From positions 1 to 64,000 of the forward strand of contig NZ_JAHLEL010000008.1 of the NCBI RefSeq assembly GCF_020131355.1: a stretch of 64,000 nucleotides of DNA, given 5' to 3'. A program made the translations under genes and the position numbers. Source of the stretch: Pseudonocardia sp. ICBG1293. GTDB lineage: Bacteria; Actinomycetota; Actinomycetes; Mycobacteriales; Pseudonocardiaceae. Below the pieces are notes generated by a model. It was not told where the DNA came from and made no database searches. It worked only from the letters and a program-made list of their open reading frames with translations. How positions within the stretch are numbered: the first letter of the stretch is position 1; the number at the start of each line of letters is the position of its first letter. Positions 9,813-18,189 of this stretch are shown here, one piece after another.

Positions 9813-10260
9813 CCGTCTGCTCGCCGCCCTCGGCTGCTTCGCGCTCGCCGGGTGGGCGGTGTACGCGATCGTCGGCGGATCCCCCGACCTGGTCACGATG
9901 GCCTGGTGGTTCGTCGGGGCGGTCCTGCTGCACGACCTGGTGCTGTTCCCGCTCTACGCCACCGGGGACCGGCTGCTGCTGATCGTGCTGCCCCGCACCC
10001 GGGTACCGCTGGTCAACCACGTGCGGATCCCGGCGCTCGGCTCCGGCCTGACCCTGCTGATGTTCCTGCCCGGGATCATCCGGCAGGGCGCGGGGAGCAC
10101 GCTGAACGCGACCGGGCTCGACCAGGAGCCGTACCGGATGCGGTGGGTGTGGCTGACCGTCGTGCTGTTCGCGGTCTCCGCGGTCGTCTGGACGGTGCGG
10201 ACGCTGCTCGCCCGCCGGGCAGTATCGGGCCATGGGCGAACCCGTCTTCGACAAGCGTGA
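9796..10260 (+). CDS. Small integral membrane protein, function unknown
   Basis: This encodes a 154-residue protein with four predicted membrane helices (starting LLAALGCFALAGWAVYAIVG, then WWFVGAVLLHDLVLFPLYA, LGSGLTLLMFLPGII and WLTVVLFAVSAVVWTV). A histidine-aspartate pair sits in helix 2. I do not recognise a named family. It overlaps the end of the molybdopterin oxidoreductase by 17 bases in another frame, which implies coupled expression and possibly a role as a membrane partner of that enzyme. Its 3' end overlaps the start of the next gene by 29 bases. Confidence 0.65.
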   Translation: MLLLGSRLLAALGCFALAGWAVYAIVGGSPDLVTMAWWFVGAVLLHDLVLFPLYATGDRLLLIVLPRTRVPLVNHVRIPALGSGLTLLMFLPGIIRQGAGSTLNATGLDQEPYRMRWVWLTVVLFAVSAVVWTVRTLLARRAVSGHGRTRLRQA

Positions 10261-10600
10261 CCAGCTCGACACGGTGGCCGCGGGCCTGCTGGAGGGCGAG
10301 CGGATCATCGCCGTGTACGACGCGATCGGCGTCGGCACCGGGTTCCTCGGCCTCACCGACCTGCGGGTGGTGCTGCAGGACAACTCCTTCGCCGGCAAGC
10401 GCACGGCGATCACCTCGATCCCCTACGGCCGGATCTCCTCGGTCTCCTTCGTCGCCGACCGGAACGTGCTGGGCCGGTTCGCGAGCTCCGGCCGGATCGC
10501 GGTCACCGTCGGGACGGCCGTGCACGAGGTCGCCTTCCGCGGTGACGACAAGGCCCGCCACGCCCACGACGTCATCCTCCGGTACCTGACCCGGCCGTGA
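10232..10600 (+). CDS. Bacterial PH-domain protein
   Basis: This encodes a 122-residue soluble protein whose strand pattern fits the bacterial pleckstrin-homology-like fold. The segment GFLGLTDLRVVLQD is followed by a basic loop (AGKRTAITSIPYGRISSVSFV), and the protein ends in a helix (DDKARHAHDVILRYL). Such proteins are widespread in Actinobacteria, cytosolic, and of unknown function. The ATG start lies within the end of the upstream membrane-protein gene. Whether it belongs functionally to the sugar/oxidoreductase run is uncertain. Confidence 0.75.
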   Translation: MGEPVFDKRDQLDTVAAGLLEGERIIAVYDAIGVGTGFLGLTDLRVVLQDNSFAGKRTAITSIPYGRISSVSFVADRNVLGRFASSGRIAVTVGTAVHEVAFRGDDKARHAHDVILRYLTRP

Positions 10601-10651
10601 CCGGGGGCACGCTCGGCGGCGGCCGCCCGGCCGGGTTGCGACACTGGGGCC

Positions 10652-11935
10652 ATGAGCACCGGCACCGTCCCGCCCGCCAGCACTCCGGAGCCCACCGACG
10701 TGCTCGTCGTCGGGGCGGGGCCCGCGGGGTCGGCGGCGGCGGCGTGGGCGGCGCGGCAGGGACTCGACGTCGTGCTCGCCGACTCCGCGACCTTCCCGCG
10801 GGACAAGGCCTGCGGCGACGGCCTGACCCCCCGGGCGATCGCCGAGCTGGGTCACCTCGGCCTGGGTGAGTGGGTGGCGGGCCACGGCACCAACCGGGGT
10901 CTGCGCGCGCACGGGTTCGGCCAGGTGCTGGAGCTGCCGTGGCCGGGTGGGTCGCTGCCGGCGCACGGCTCGGCGATCCCGCGCACCGAGCTGGACGCGG
11001 GCATCCGCCGGGTCGCCCTCGAGGCGGGCGCGGTCCCGATGGAGGGCGCCAAGGCCGTCGACGTGACGTTCTCCGGTGGCCGGGTCGACTCCGTGCTGTT
11101 CGACGACGGCCGCACCGTCCGGTGCCGCAGGCTGGTCGTCGCCGACGGGGCCCGCTCCACGCTCGGACGGGTGCTGGGCCGCGAATGGCACCAGGACACG
11201 GCCTACGGCGTCGCCGCCCGCGGCTACATCACCTCCGACCGGCACGACGACCCGTGGATCAGCTCGCACCTGGAGCTGCGCGGCGAGGCCGACGAGGTCC
11301 TGGCCGGGTACGGCTGGCTGTTCCCGCTGAACGACGGCCGGGTCAACATCGGCGTCGGCACCCTGGCCACCGACCGTCGGCCGGCCAACATCAGGCTGCG
11401 CGGCCTGATCGACCACTACGCGAACGCCCGTCGCGGCGAGTGGGGGCTCGGCCGGCGGGTGGAGCTCGTGCGATCGGCACTGCTGCCGATGGGCGGGGCC
11501 GTCTCCGGTGTCGCCGGGCCGAACTGGGCGCTGGTCGGCGACGCCGCGGGCTGCGTGAACCCGCTCAACGGGGAGGGCATCGACTACGGCCTGGAGACCG
11601 GCCGGCTGGTCGCGGAGCTGCTCGCCTCCGGTGCCGACCTGGACCGGGCCTGGCCCGCGACCCTGCGTTCGCACTACGGCCTGGCGTTCTCGATCGCGCG
11701 GCGGCTCGCCGGGCTGATCACGATCCCCCGGCTGCTGCCGCTGGCCGGGCCGATCGGGATGCGCTCGCAGGCGCTGATGACGGTCGCGCTGCGGGTGATG
11801 GGCAACCTCGTCACCGACGCCGACCGCGACCTCACCGCCCGCGCCTGGCGGGCCGCCGGGAAGCTGTCGGTCCGCCTGGACGACCGGCCCCCGTTCCCCG
11901 CCGCCGACCTGCGCACACCGGCCCCCGTGCGCTGA
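10652..11935 (+). CDS. menJ: Geranylgeranyl reductase family flavoprotein (menaquinone reductase MenJ-like)
   Basis: This 427-residue FAD enzyme begins with the dinucleotide motif DVLVVGAGPAGSAAA near residues 20-34. It has the family motif FPRDKACGDGLTPRA and the second FAD motif WALVGDAAGCVNPLNGEGI. In mycobacteria the closest functional class reduces one isoprene double bond of menaquinone; other members reduce geranylgeranyl chains. It acts at the membrane face on a lipid substrate. The gene stands alone on the plus strand with no clear operon partner. The symbol reflects the most likely role and is not proven. Confidence 0.8.
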   Translation: MSTGTVPPASTPEPTDVLVVGAGPAGSAAAAWAARQGLDVVLADSATFPRDKACGDGLTPRAIAELGHLGLGEWVAGHGTNRGLRAHGFGQVLELPWPGGSLPAHGSAIPRTELDAGIRRVALEAGAVPMEGAKAVDVTFSGGRVDSVLFDDGRTVRCRRLVVADGARSTLGRVLGREWHQDTAYGVAARGYITSDRHDDPWISSHLELRGEADEVLAGYGWLFPLNDGRVNIGVGTLATDRRPANIRLRGLIDHYANARRGEWGLGRRVELVRSALLPMGGAVSGVAGPNWALVGDAAGCVNPLNGEGIDYGLETGRLVAELLASGADLDRAWPATLRSHYGLAFSIARRLAGLITIPRLLPLAGPIGMRSQALMTVALRVMGNLVTDADRDLTARAWRAAGKLSVRLDDRPPFPAADLRTPAPVR

Positions 11936-12091
11936 CCCCTCCGGTCGCAGGATCACCGGGTGGTGGCAGCGCGCCGCCCACCGGGGTGACCGGTGCCGGA
12001 CGGTACGGTCCCCGCCAGGAGTTCCGCCACGGCGGCGGACGGCCGGTGCGCGCGCCCGCGGCCCGGCGGCACCAGCAGACCGGGAGGGCCC

Positions 12092-13687
12092 GTGACCCGC
12101 GGCGACGATCCGGAGCGCACCCGCAGGGACGCGTCCGACCCGTGGCGGACGGGGAACCGCCGGCAGCGGCCGCCCGGCGGCCCCGCGCCCGACCCGACCC
12201 GCCGCGTCGGCGGGGCCCGGCCCGCGCCCCGGCGCGCCGACGACGACCCGGCGACCCGCAGCAACGCCCCGGACGCCACCCGCCGCGTCGGCCCGCCCCC
12301 CGGTCCCGGACGTCCGGCGCCCGGCGGTCCCGGCCGCCCCGGTCCCGCGGACGGCACCCGCCGCCTCGGACCCGGCGAGGGCCCGACCCACCACCTGGGA
12401 GCCCCGCCGACCGCGGCGTACGGCGCGCCCCGACCGCCGCGGCCGGACGCGACCCGGATGATGCCGGCGCCGATCACCGAGCCCGAGCTCCTGGGCGGCC
12501 GGTACCGGCTGGAGGGGCTCCTCGGCCAGGGCGGGATGTCCGACGTCCACCGGGCCACCGACACCCGTCTCAACCGGCCGGTCGCGGTGAAGATCTTCGG
12601 TGCGGCCGACGACCCGACCGCCGACCAGCGTTTCGAGCAGGAGGCGCAGGTCATGGCGAACCTGCGTCACCCCGGGCTGGTCGCGGTGCACGACTTCGCC
12701 GTCGAGGCCGACCGCGCCTACCTGGTGATGGAGCTCGTCGACGGGCCGACGCTCAAGGACGTCATCGCGGCCGAGGACCTGCCGCCCGAGGACATCCGCC
12801 GGATCGGCGCCGAGGTCGCCCAGACCCTGGCCTACGTCCACTCCCAGGGCGTCACGCACCGCGACGTCAAACCGTCCAACATCCTGGTCGACTCCGACGG
12901 CCGGGCCCGCCTCGCCGACTTCGGCATCGCCGCCCTGCTCGGCGCCGACGGCCACACCGCGGCCGGCGAGATCATCGGGACACCGGCCTACCTGTCGCCG
13001 GAGCAGATCCGGGGACACCAGGTCGGGCCGCCGACCGACGTCTACGCACTCGGTCTGGTCCTGCTGGAGGCCTGGACCGGGCGGCAGGAGTACCAGGGCC
13101 AGGGGCTCCACGGCGCCGCCGAGCGCGTGAACCGGGCCCCGGTGGTGCCGGCGGACGTGCCGGAGCCGCTGCGGACCGCGATCGCGCAGGCCACCTCCAC
13201 CGACCCCGCGCGACGCCCGGACGCCCGCCGCGTCGCCGAGATCCTGGCCGAGCCGACCGCGGTCGCGACGCCGGTCGAGCCGGAGCCGGAACCCGGGCCG
13301 CGCGATCTCGGTTCGTCGGGGATCGGGAAGTGGATCGCGCTCGGTGCACTGCTCGTCGCGCTGCTGGTGCTGCTGCTCGGGTTCCTGCTGTTCGGCAACG
13401 ACGACTCCGACACCCAGGCCCCGCCGGCCACCACGTCCGCCGCACCGACCACGACCGAGCAGCCGACGACCGTGCAGCCGACGAGCGAGACCACGACGGG
13501 CAGCGACGACGGCGGGTTCAACCTCCCCACGAACATTCCGATCCCGACGAACATCCCCATCCCGACCGAACTACCCACGAACCTGCCGATCCCGACGAAC
13601 CTGCCCGACCCCGACCAGCTCGGTCAGCAGGCGGAGGGCTTCTGGCAGTCGATCCAGCGCTGGTGGTCGGGCATCACCGGGAACTGA
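12092..13687 (+). CDS. Membrane Ser/Thr protein kinase with N-terminal TRR-repeat region
   Basis: This is a 531-residue Hanks-type kinase. Residues 1-130 are Pro/Arg-rich with five Thr-Arg motifs (around Thr10, 36, 63, 89, 121), four of them preceded by an acidic-x pair. The kinase domain runs about 137-390: glycine loop GQGGMSDV, ATP lysine Lys167 (AVKIFG), catalytic HRDVKPSN (Asp258, Lys260), DFG (Asp277) and GTPAYLSPEQ. A transmembrane helix lies at 413-435. An extracytoplasmic Thr-rich linker follows, then imperfect IPIPTN repeats. There are no PASTA domains. The GTG start at 12092 has GGGAGGG just upstream; longer in-frame starts lack one. Confidence 0.93.
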   Translation: MTRGDDPERTRRDASDPWRTGNRRQRPPGGPAPDPTRRVGGARPAPRRADDDPATRSNAPDATRRVGPPPGPGRPAPGGPGRPGPADGTRRLGPGEGPTHHLGAPPTAAYGAPRPPRPDATRMMPAPITEPELLGGRYRLEGLLGQGGMSDVHRATDTRLNRPVAVKIFGAADDPTADQRFEQEAQVMANLRHPGLVAVHDFAVEADRAYLVMELVDGPTLKDVIAAEDLPPEDIRRIGAEVAQTLAYVHSQGVTHRDVKPSNILVDSDGRARLADFGIAALLGADGHTAAGEIIGTPAYLSPEQIRGHQVGPPTDVYALGLVLLEAWTGRQEYQGQGLHGAAERVNRAPVVPADVPEPLRTAIAQATSTDPARRPDARRVAEILAEPTAVATPVEPEPEPGPRDLGSSGIGKWIALGALLVALLVLLLGFLLFGNDDSDTQAPPATTSAAPTTTEQPTTVQPTSETTTGSDDGGFNLPTNIPIPTNIPIPTELPTNLPIPTNLPDPDQLGQQAEGFWQSIQRWWSGITGN

Positions 13688-13693
13688 CGTGAC

Positions 13694-13730
13694 CCGTCCG
13701 ACCCGGTGCGGCGCGCGCCGGGCCGGACGG
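13694..13730 (+). terminator. Hairpin after the kinase gene
   Basis: Two 13-base arms (13694-13706 and 13718-13730), complementary with one mismatch, enclose an 11-base loop just after the kinase stop. There is no T-run. It could act as a terminator before the CtaG-type gene. Confidence 0.45.
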
Positions 13731-13795
13731 GGACCATCGGGGGTGACACGGGCGCGGTGGGCGCCCGGCGACCACCTGCGGAGGGGTTGTTCTCG

Positions 13796-15829
13796 GTGAG
13801 CGCGAGCACGGAGCAGGCGACGACCGACGCGGCCGGCGGTGCGCAGCCCGCGCCACCTGTGCCCGCTCGGCGCGACCGCCGGGGCCCGCTCACCGCGTCC
13901 ACGGTGGCCCTGGTACTGCTGTGCGCGGGCGCCGCCGTCGCCCTCTCCGTCGGTGACGACGGCTTCTGGCGGCTGAGCGGGCTCCCGGTGCCCGAGCCGG
14001 GGCTCAAGGCCGCGACGGTCGTCGCGAAGGTCCTGGCCGTCGCCGCGACCGCGCTCGCCGCCGGGTCGCTGCTGGTCGGCGGCCTGGTCGCGGCCCCGCA
14101 GGGGTCCGGGACGGTCGACGTCCACGGCTACCGCGCGCTGCGCCGCGGCACCCTCGCGGCCACCGTCGCCGGGATGTCGGCGATCGCCGCGGGCTGGCTG
14201 TCGGTGGCGGACATGACCGGCAACTCCGCCGGCGTCCTGGCCTCGGCAGGCCCGTTCGGGTGGCTGGGCGCCGCCGCCACGATCGAGGAGCCGCTGGGCT
14301 GGGCGCTCGCCGGGGCACTGCTGCTGCTCGTCGCCCTGGGGTCGGCGTTCTCGCTGAGCTGGAAGGCCGCCGCCGCGCTCGGCCTGCTCGCGGCCGTGAC
14401 GATGGCGCTGCCCGCGGCGGTCCACCCGGCCGCGACCGGTGCCGGACACGACTGGAGCGGCGACGCGAACGTGCTGCGTGCCGTCGCCGGGACGGCGTGG
14501 CTGGGCCTGGTCGCCGCGCTGGTCGCCTTCCGGGTGCACGGTGGCGGGCTCGCGGGACGCACCGCGGGCCGGGTCCGCGGGCTGCTCGCCGTCGGCGGGG
14601 TCGTCTACCTCGTCGGTGAGATCGTCTTCCAGGCGGTGGTGACCGACGCCGGGCCGCTCGGCGGGTCGGCCTACGTGCGGGTCGCCGTCGTGGTCGCGGT
14701 GCTGCTCGCCGCCCTCGTCCCGCTGACCGCGCTGCTGGCCCGCGGGCTCGCCGCACCCGCCGGGCCGCTGCCGGGCCGGCTGCTGCCGGTCGTCGCGGTG
14801 CTGGGCGCGGCGGTGGGGACACTCGGCGTCGCGAGCATCCGGCTGGTCCCGCCGCGGTTCGTCGTCGCCGACGACTCGGCCCTGCAGACCCTGATCGGCT
14901 GGGACGTCGTCCGGCCGTTCTCCGCGCTCGCGGTGCTGACCGACTGGCGCTGGAACCTGCTGTTCGGCACCGGCGCGCTGGTGCTGGCCGGGCTGTACCT
15001 GATGGCGGTACGGCGGCTCGCGTCCCGCGGGGTGGTGTGGCCGGTCGGGCGCACCGTCGCCTGGCTGCTGGGCTGCACGACCCTGCTGCTGGCGACGTCG
15101 TCGGGGCTGGGCTTCTACTCCCCGTCCATGTTCAGCGTCCACATGATCAGCCACATGACGCTGAACATGCTCGCGCCGATCCTGCTGAGCCTCGGCGGCG
15201 CGGTCACGCTCGCGCTGCGGGTGCTGCGCCCCGCGGGCCGTGGCAACCCGCCCGGCCCGCGCGAGTGGCTGCTCGCGGCGGTGCACTCGCGCGTCGCGAA
15301 GGTCATGACCCACCCGGCGTTCGCGGCGGTGCTGTTCGTCGGCTCGTTCTACGTCCTGTACTTCACTCCGCTCTTCGACGGGGCCCTCCGGTTCCACTGG
15401 ACCCACCAGCTGATGAACCTGCACTTCGTGCTGGTCGGCTACCTGTTCTTCTGGCCGCTGATCGGTGTCGACGCCGCGCCGCACCGGCTGCCGCACCTGG
15501 GCAGGCTCGCGGTGATGCTCGCGACGATGCCGTTCCACGCGTTCTTCGGGGTCGCGGTGATGAGCTCCTCGACGGTGCTCGGGGAGAACTTCTACCGGCA
15601 GGTCGGGCTGCCGTGGCTGGACCTGCTCGACGACCAGCGCACCGGCGGCGGCATCGCCTGGGCGACCGGCGAGATCCCGATGCTGCTGGTGATGGTCACG
15701 CTCGTGGTGCAGTGGTCGCGCGACGACTCCCGGGAGGCGACCCGCAAGGACCGGCAGGCCGACCGGGACGACGACGCCGAGCTGAAGGCGTACAACGCCA
15801 TGCTGGAACAGATGCGCCGGGGCGGTTGA
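13796..15829 (+). CDS. CopD-CtaG fusion: copper transport / cytochrome c oxidase assembly membrane protein
   Basis: This is a 677-residue polytopic membrane protein. The N-terminal half (about residues 30-330) has eight or nine helices in the CopD copper-resistance pattern. The C-terminal half (about 350-650) matches the caa3-type CtaG family, with FSVHMISHMTLNMLAP, FHWTHQLMNLHFVLVGY and FWPLIGVD carrying conserved His, Met and Asp residues. Such fusions in Actinobacteria are thought to deliver copper to cytochrome oxidase or take copper up across the membrane. The GTG start at 13796 has GGAGGGG about nine bases upstream. It converges with the DeoR-type gene, leaving only four bases between stops. 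Confidence 0.88.
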   Translation: MSASTEQATTDAAGGAQPAPPVPARRDRRGPLTASTVALVLLCAGAAVALSVGDDGFWRLSGLPVPEPGLKAATVVAKVLAVAATALAAGSLLVGGLVAAPQGSGTVDVHGYRALRRGTLAATVAGMSAIAAGWLSVADMTGNSAGVLASAGPFGWLGAAATIEEPLGWALAGALLLLVALGSAFSLSWKAAAALGLLAAVTMALPAAVHPAATGAGHDWSGDANVLRAVAGTAWLGLVAALVAFRVHGGGLAGRTAGRVRGLLAVGGVVYLVGEIVFQAVVTDAGPLGGSAYVRVAVVVAVLLAALVPLTALLARGLAAPAGPLPGRLLPVVAVLGAAVGTLGVASIRLVPPRFVVADDSALQTLIGWDVVRPFSALAVLTDWRWNLLFGTGALVLAGLYLMAVRRLASRGVVWPVGRTVAWLLGCTTLLLATSSGLGFYSPSMFSVHMISHMTLNMLAPILLSLGGAVTLALRVLRPAGRGNPPGPREWLLAAVHSRVAKVMTHPAFAAVLFVGSFYVLYFTPLFDGALRFHWTHQLMNLHFVLVGYLFFWPLIGVDAAPHRLPHLGRLAVMLATMPFHAFFGVAVMSSSTVLGENFYRQVGLPWLDLLDDQRTGGGIAWATGEIPMLLVMVTLVVQWSRDDSREATRKDRQADRDDDAELKAYNAMLEQMRRGG

Positions 15830-15833
15830 CCCC

Positions 15834-16622
15834 TCAGCCGGGCAGCGCCGTGCCGTCCGGCTCGGCCGCCCGCACGGTCACACCCTGCTCGCGCAGCCGC
15901 GCGGCCGCGCCGGCGGGCAGCCCGGAGTCGGTGACCACCGCGTCGAAGTCCGCGAGCCCGGCCACCCGGAAGGTGCTCACCGCGCCGAACTTGTCGGAGC
16001 CGGACACCAGGTAGGAGCGCTCCGCGGACGCCATCGCTGCCTGCTTGACCGGCACCTTCGCCTCGACCGGTGTGGTGCTGCCGCGCACGTCGTCCCACGA
16101 GCTCGAGGAGATCAGCGCGACGTCGATGTTCAGCTCGCGCACGGCCCGGGCGGTCCGCTCGCCGACGGTGGACCGGTTGCCGCGGTCGACCCGGCCCCCC
16201 AGGTGGTACAGCTCCAGCCCCGGGTGGTCGCTGAGCAGGACGGCCGTCGTCAGGTCGTTGGTCACGACCGTCAGTCTGGTGTGGCCCCACAGCAGGGTCG
16301 CGACCTGCCCGATCGTGGTGCCCGCGTCGAGGTAGACGACCTGGTCGTCGCCGATGAGGCGGACCGCCTCGCGGGCGATGGCGCGCTTCTCCTGCGGCCG
16401 GACCGACACCTTGGCGCGGTAGGTCGGCTCGCTGTGCAGCCTCTCCACCGACCGGACCCCGCCGGGGACCGACGACACCCGGCCTTCCGCCTCCAGCGTG
16501 GCGATGTCCCGGCGCACCGTCATGTGCGACACGCCCAGCAGCTCGACGAGCTCGCGGACGGACAGCACACCCGCTCCGCGCAGCTCGGTCAGCAGCCGTT
16601 CGCGACGCTGGTCGGGGATCAC
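15834..16622 (-). CDS. DeoR/GlpR family transcriptional regulator of the sugar-acid cluster
   Basis: This encodes a 262-residue repressor-type regulator. An N-terminal winged HTH (SVRELVELLGVSHMTVRRDI) is followed by a DeoR sensor domain with the phosphosugar loop DAGTTIGQ. It begins VIPDQRRERLL from a GTG with GGAGGCGGCTCG just before it; an in-frame GTG at 16640 would add six residues. It is divergent from the dehydrogenase, permease, kinase and aldolase genes. The arrangement parallels E. coli ygbI, which adjoins the ygbJKLMN genes, so it probably senses a phosphorylated four-carbon intermediate and controls this cluster. Confidence 0.9.
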   Translation of the reverse strand: MIPDQRRERLLTELRGAGVLSVRELVELLGVSHMTVRRDIATLEAEGRVSSVPGGVRSVERLHSEPTYRAKVSVRPQEKRAIAREAVRLIGDDQVVYLDAGTTIGQVATLLWGHTRLTVVTNDLTTAVLLSDHPGLELYHLGGRVDRGNRSTVGERTARAVRELNIDVALISSSSWDDVRGSTTPVEAKVPVKQAAMASAERSYLVSGSDKFGAVSTFRVAGLADFDAVVTDSGLPAGAAARLREQGVTVRAAEPDGTALPG

Positions 16623-16688
16623 CGAGCCGCCTCCGGACACCCTGTGTCGTACTCACCGATGGACCCGCGAACGATAGCGCATGTGCCA

Positions 16689-16719
16689 GTTCGTGAACAT
16701 TATTGACTCTGGTGTGAAC
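16689..16719. promoter_or_regulatory. Candidate DeoR operator repeats
   Basis: The palindrome GTTCGTGAAC (16689-16698) is followed by a second GTGAAC at 16714-16719, exactly 21 bases downstream and so on the same face of the helix. The second copy lies between the -35 and -10 boxes of the candidate promoter. This is a plausible site for the divergent DeoR-type regulator. Confidence 0.45.
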
Positions 16720-16733
16720 AGCCGTGCTAGCGT
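16703..16733 (+). promoter_or_regulatory. Candidate promoter of the sugar-acid operon
   Basis: A TTGACT box at 16703-16708 and a TAGCGT box at 16728-16733, spaced by 19 bases, stand out in an unusually AT-rich stretch between the divergent regulator and the dehydrogenase. The spacing is slightly long for a primary sigma factor. Confidence 0.4.
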
Positions 16734-16798
16734 CCGCCGCGCCGGGCGGTCGTCGACAACAACGCCGTGCTGTCGCCACCGGCGTTCGAGGAGGTCGC

Positions 16799-18157
16799 AT
16801 GCCCCCGTCCGGAGCACCACCGGTGCGCTACGCGCTCACCGGCGCACGGGGCGGCTTCGGCCGGACCCTGCTCGCCCAGACCCGGCACACCCCGCGGGTC
16901 GCCCCGGACGCGCTGTGCGACCTCGACGTCGACGGCACCGTCGCGATGTGCCGCGAGCTCGGCTTCCGCGCCGACGACCTGGCCGTGTGCCGCACCGCCG
17001 ACGAGGTCGCCGCCCGTCCGGCGGGCACCGTCGCCGTCGTCCCCGACCTGGCCCTGCTGACCGGGGCCGGGCACGACGTGCTGGTCGAGGCCACCGGCAG
17101 CCCCGCCGCGGGGTACCGGGCCGCCGTCGACGCGCTGGAGCACGACCGGCACGTGGTGATGGTGTCCAAGGAGGTCGAGACGGTCGTCGGCACCGACCTC
17201 GCCCGGCGCGCCGCCGACCGCGGTCTGGGCTACGTCCCCGGTGCCGGGGACCAGCCGGCCAACCTCGTCGGCTGGTACGCCCGCACCCGCGAGCTCGGCC
17301 TGGAGGTCGTCGCGGCGGGCAAGTCGGGCGAGTACGACCTGGTGCTCGACCCGGCGACCGGCCGGCTGACCCACCTCGACCAGCAGATCGACGTCGCCGA
17401 CCCGGAGCGTCTGCTCGCCCCGCCGGAGCCCGGCGGGGTCCGGCGCACGCTGGACGCGCGCGCCGACGCCGTCGCCACGATCCGGCGCAGCGCGGCCGCG
17501 GACCTGTGCGAGATGGCCGTCGTCGCCGACGCCACCGGGCTGGTCCCCGACGTCGAGACCCTGCACTACCCGGTGGCCCGCGTCGCCGAGCTCGCCGACG
17601 TCTACGCCCGGGCGCAGGACGGCGGGGTGACCGGCCGGACGGGCGTGGTCGACGTGTTCACCGTGCTGCGCCGGCCCGACGAGGCCAGCTTCGCAGGCGG
17701 GGTGTTCGTGGTGGTGCGCACGCACGACCCGGTGACCTGGGAGACGCTGTCGGGCAAGGGGCACGTCGTGAGCCGCGACGGGCGCTACGCCTGCCTCTAC
17801 CTGCCCTACCACCTGATGGGCGTCGAGACCCCGCTGTCGGTGCTCGCGGTCGCCGAGCGCGGTGCCGCGGCGGCGCCCCCGGGCCGCGGACGCCACGTCG
17901 TGCTCGCCGGTCGGGCCCGGACCGGTCTCCCGGCGGGCCGCACCCTCGCCATGGGCGGGCACCACCACGACGTCGACGGGGTCGCCCCCGTCCTGTTCGC
18001 CGCGGCGCAGGCACCCGACGACGTGGCCCCGCTCTACCTGGCCGCGCACGCCAGGCTGGCCCGGGACGTGCCGGCCGGCGCGCCGGTGCGGATCGGTGAC
18101 CTCGCCGACCCCGACCCCCACCTGCTCGCGGCCTGGCGCACCGGCGCGACCTGCTGA
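16799..18157 (+). CDS. SAF-domain NAD(P)-dependent dehydrogenase (COG4091-type, homoserine dehydrogenase-like)
   Basis: This encodes a 452-residue protein with an N-terminal Rossmann fold (YALTGARGGFGRTLL) and a central homoserine-dehydrogenase-like region containing VLVEATGSP, VVMVSKEVE and PGAGDQPANLVGWYA. The C-terminal SAF-like domain begins around residue 385 and includes LPAGRTLAMGGHH. The family is annotated as predicted homoserine dehydrogenases but occurs in carbohydrate-acid catabolic clusters. Here it occupies the place of the beta-hydroxyacid dehydrogenase that oxidises L-threonate or D-erythronate before phosphorylation, so a similar role is inferred. The ATG at 16799 follows GAGGAGGTCGC. 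Confidence 0.78.
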   Translation: MPPSGAPPVRYALTGARGGFGRTLLAQTRHTPRVAPDALCDLDVDGTVAMCRELGFRADDLAVCRTADEVAARPAGTVAVVPDLALLTGAGHDVLVEATGSPAAGYRAAVDALEHDRHVVMVSKEVETVVGTDLARRAADRGLGYVPGAGDQPANLVGWYARTRELGLEVVAAGKSGEYDLVLDPATGRLTHLDQQIDVADPERLLAPPEPGGVRRTLDARADAVATIRRSAAADLCEMAVVADATGLVPDVETLHYPVARVAELADVYARAQDGGVTGRTGVVDVFTVLRRPDEASFAGGVFVVVRTHDPVTWETLSGKGHVVSRDGRYACLYLPYHLMGVETPLSVLAVAERGAAAAPPGRGRHVVLAGRARTGLPAGRTLAMGGHHHDVDGVAPVLFAAAQAPDDVAPLYLAAHARLARDVPAGAPVRIGDLADPDPHLLAAWRTGATC

Positions 18158-18189
18158 CCCCGCCCCCTTCCCGGATCGGATACATCGTC

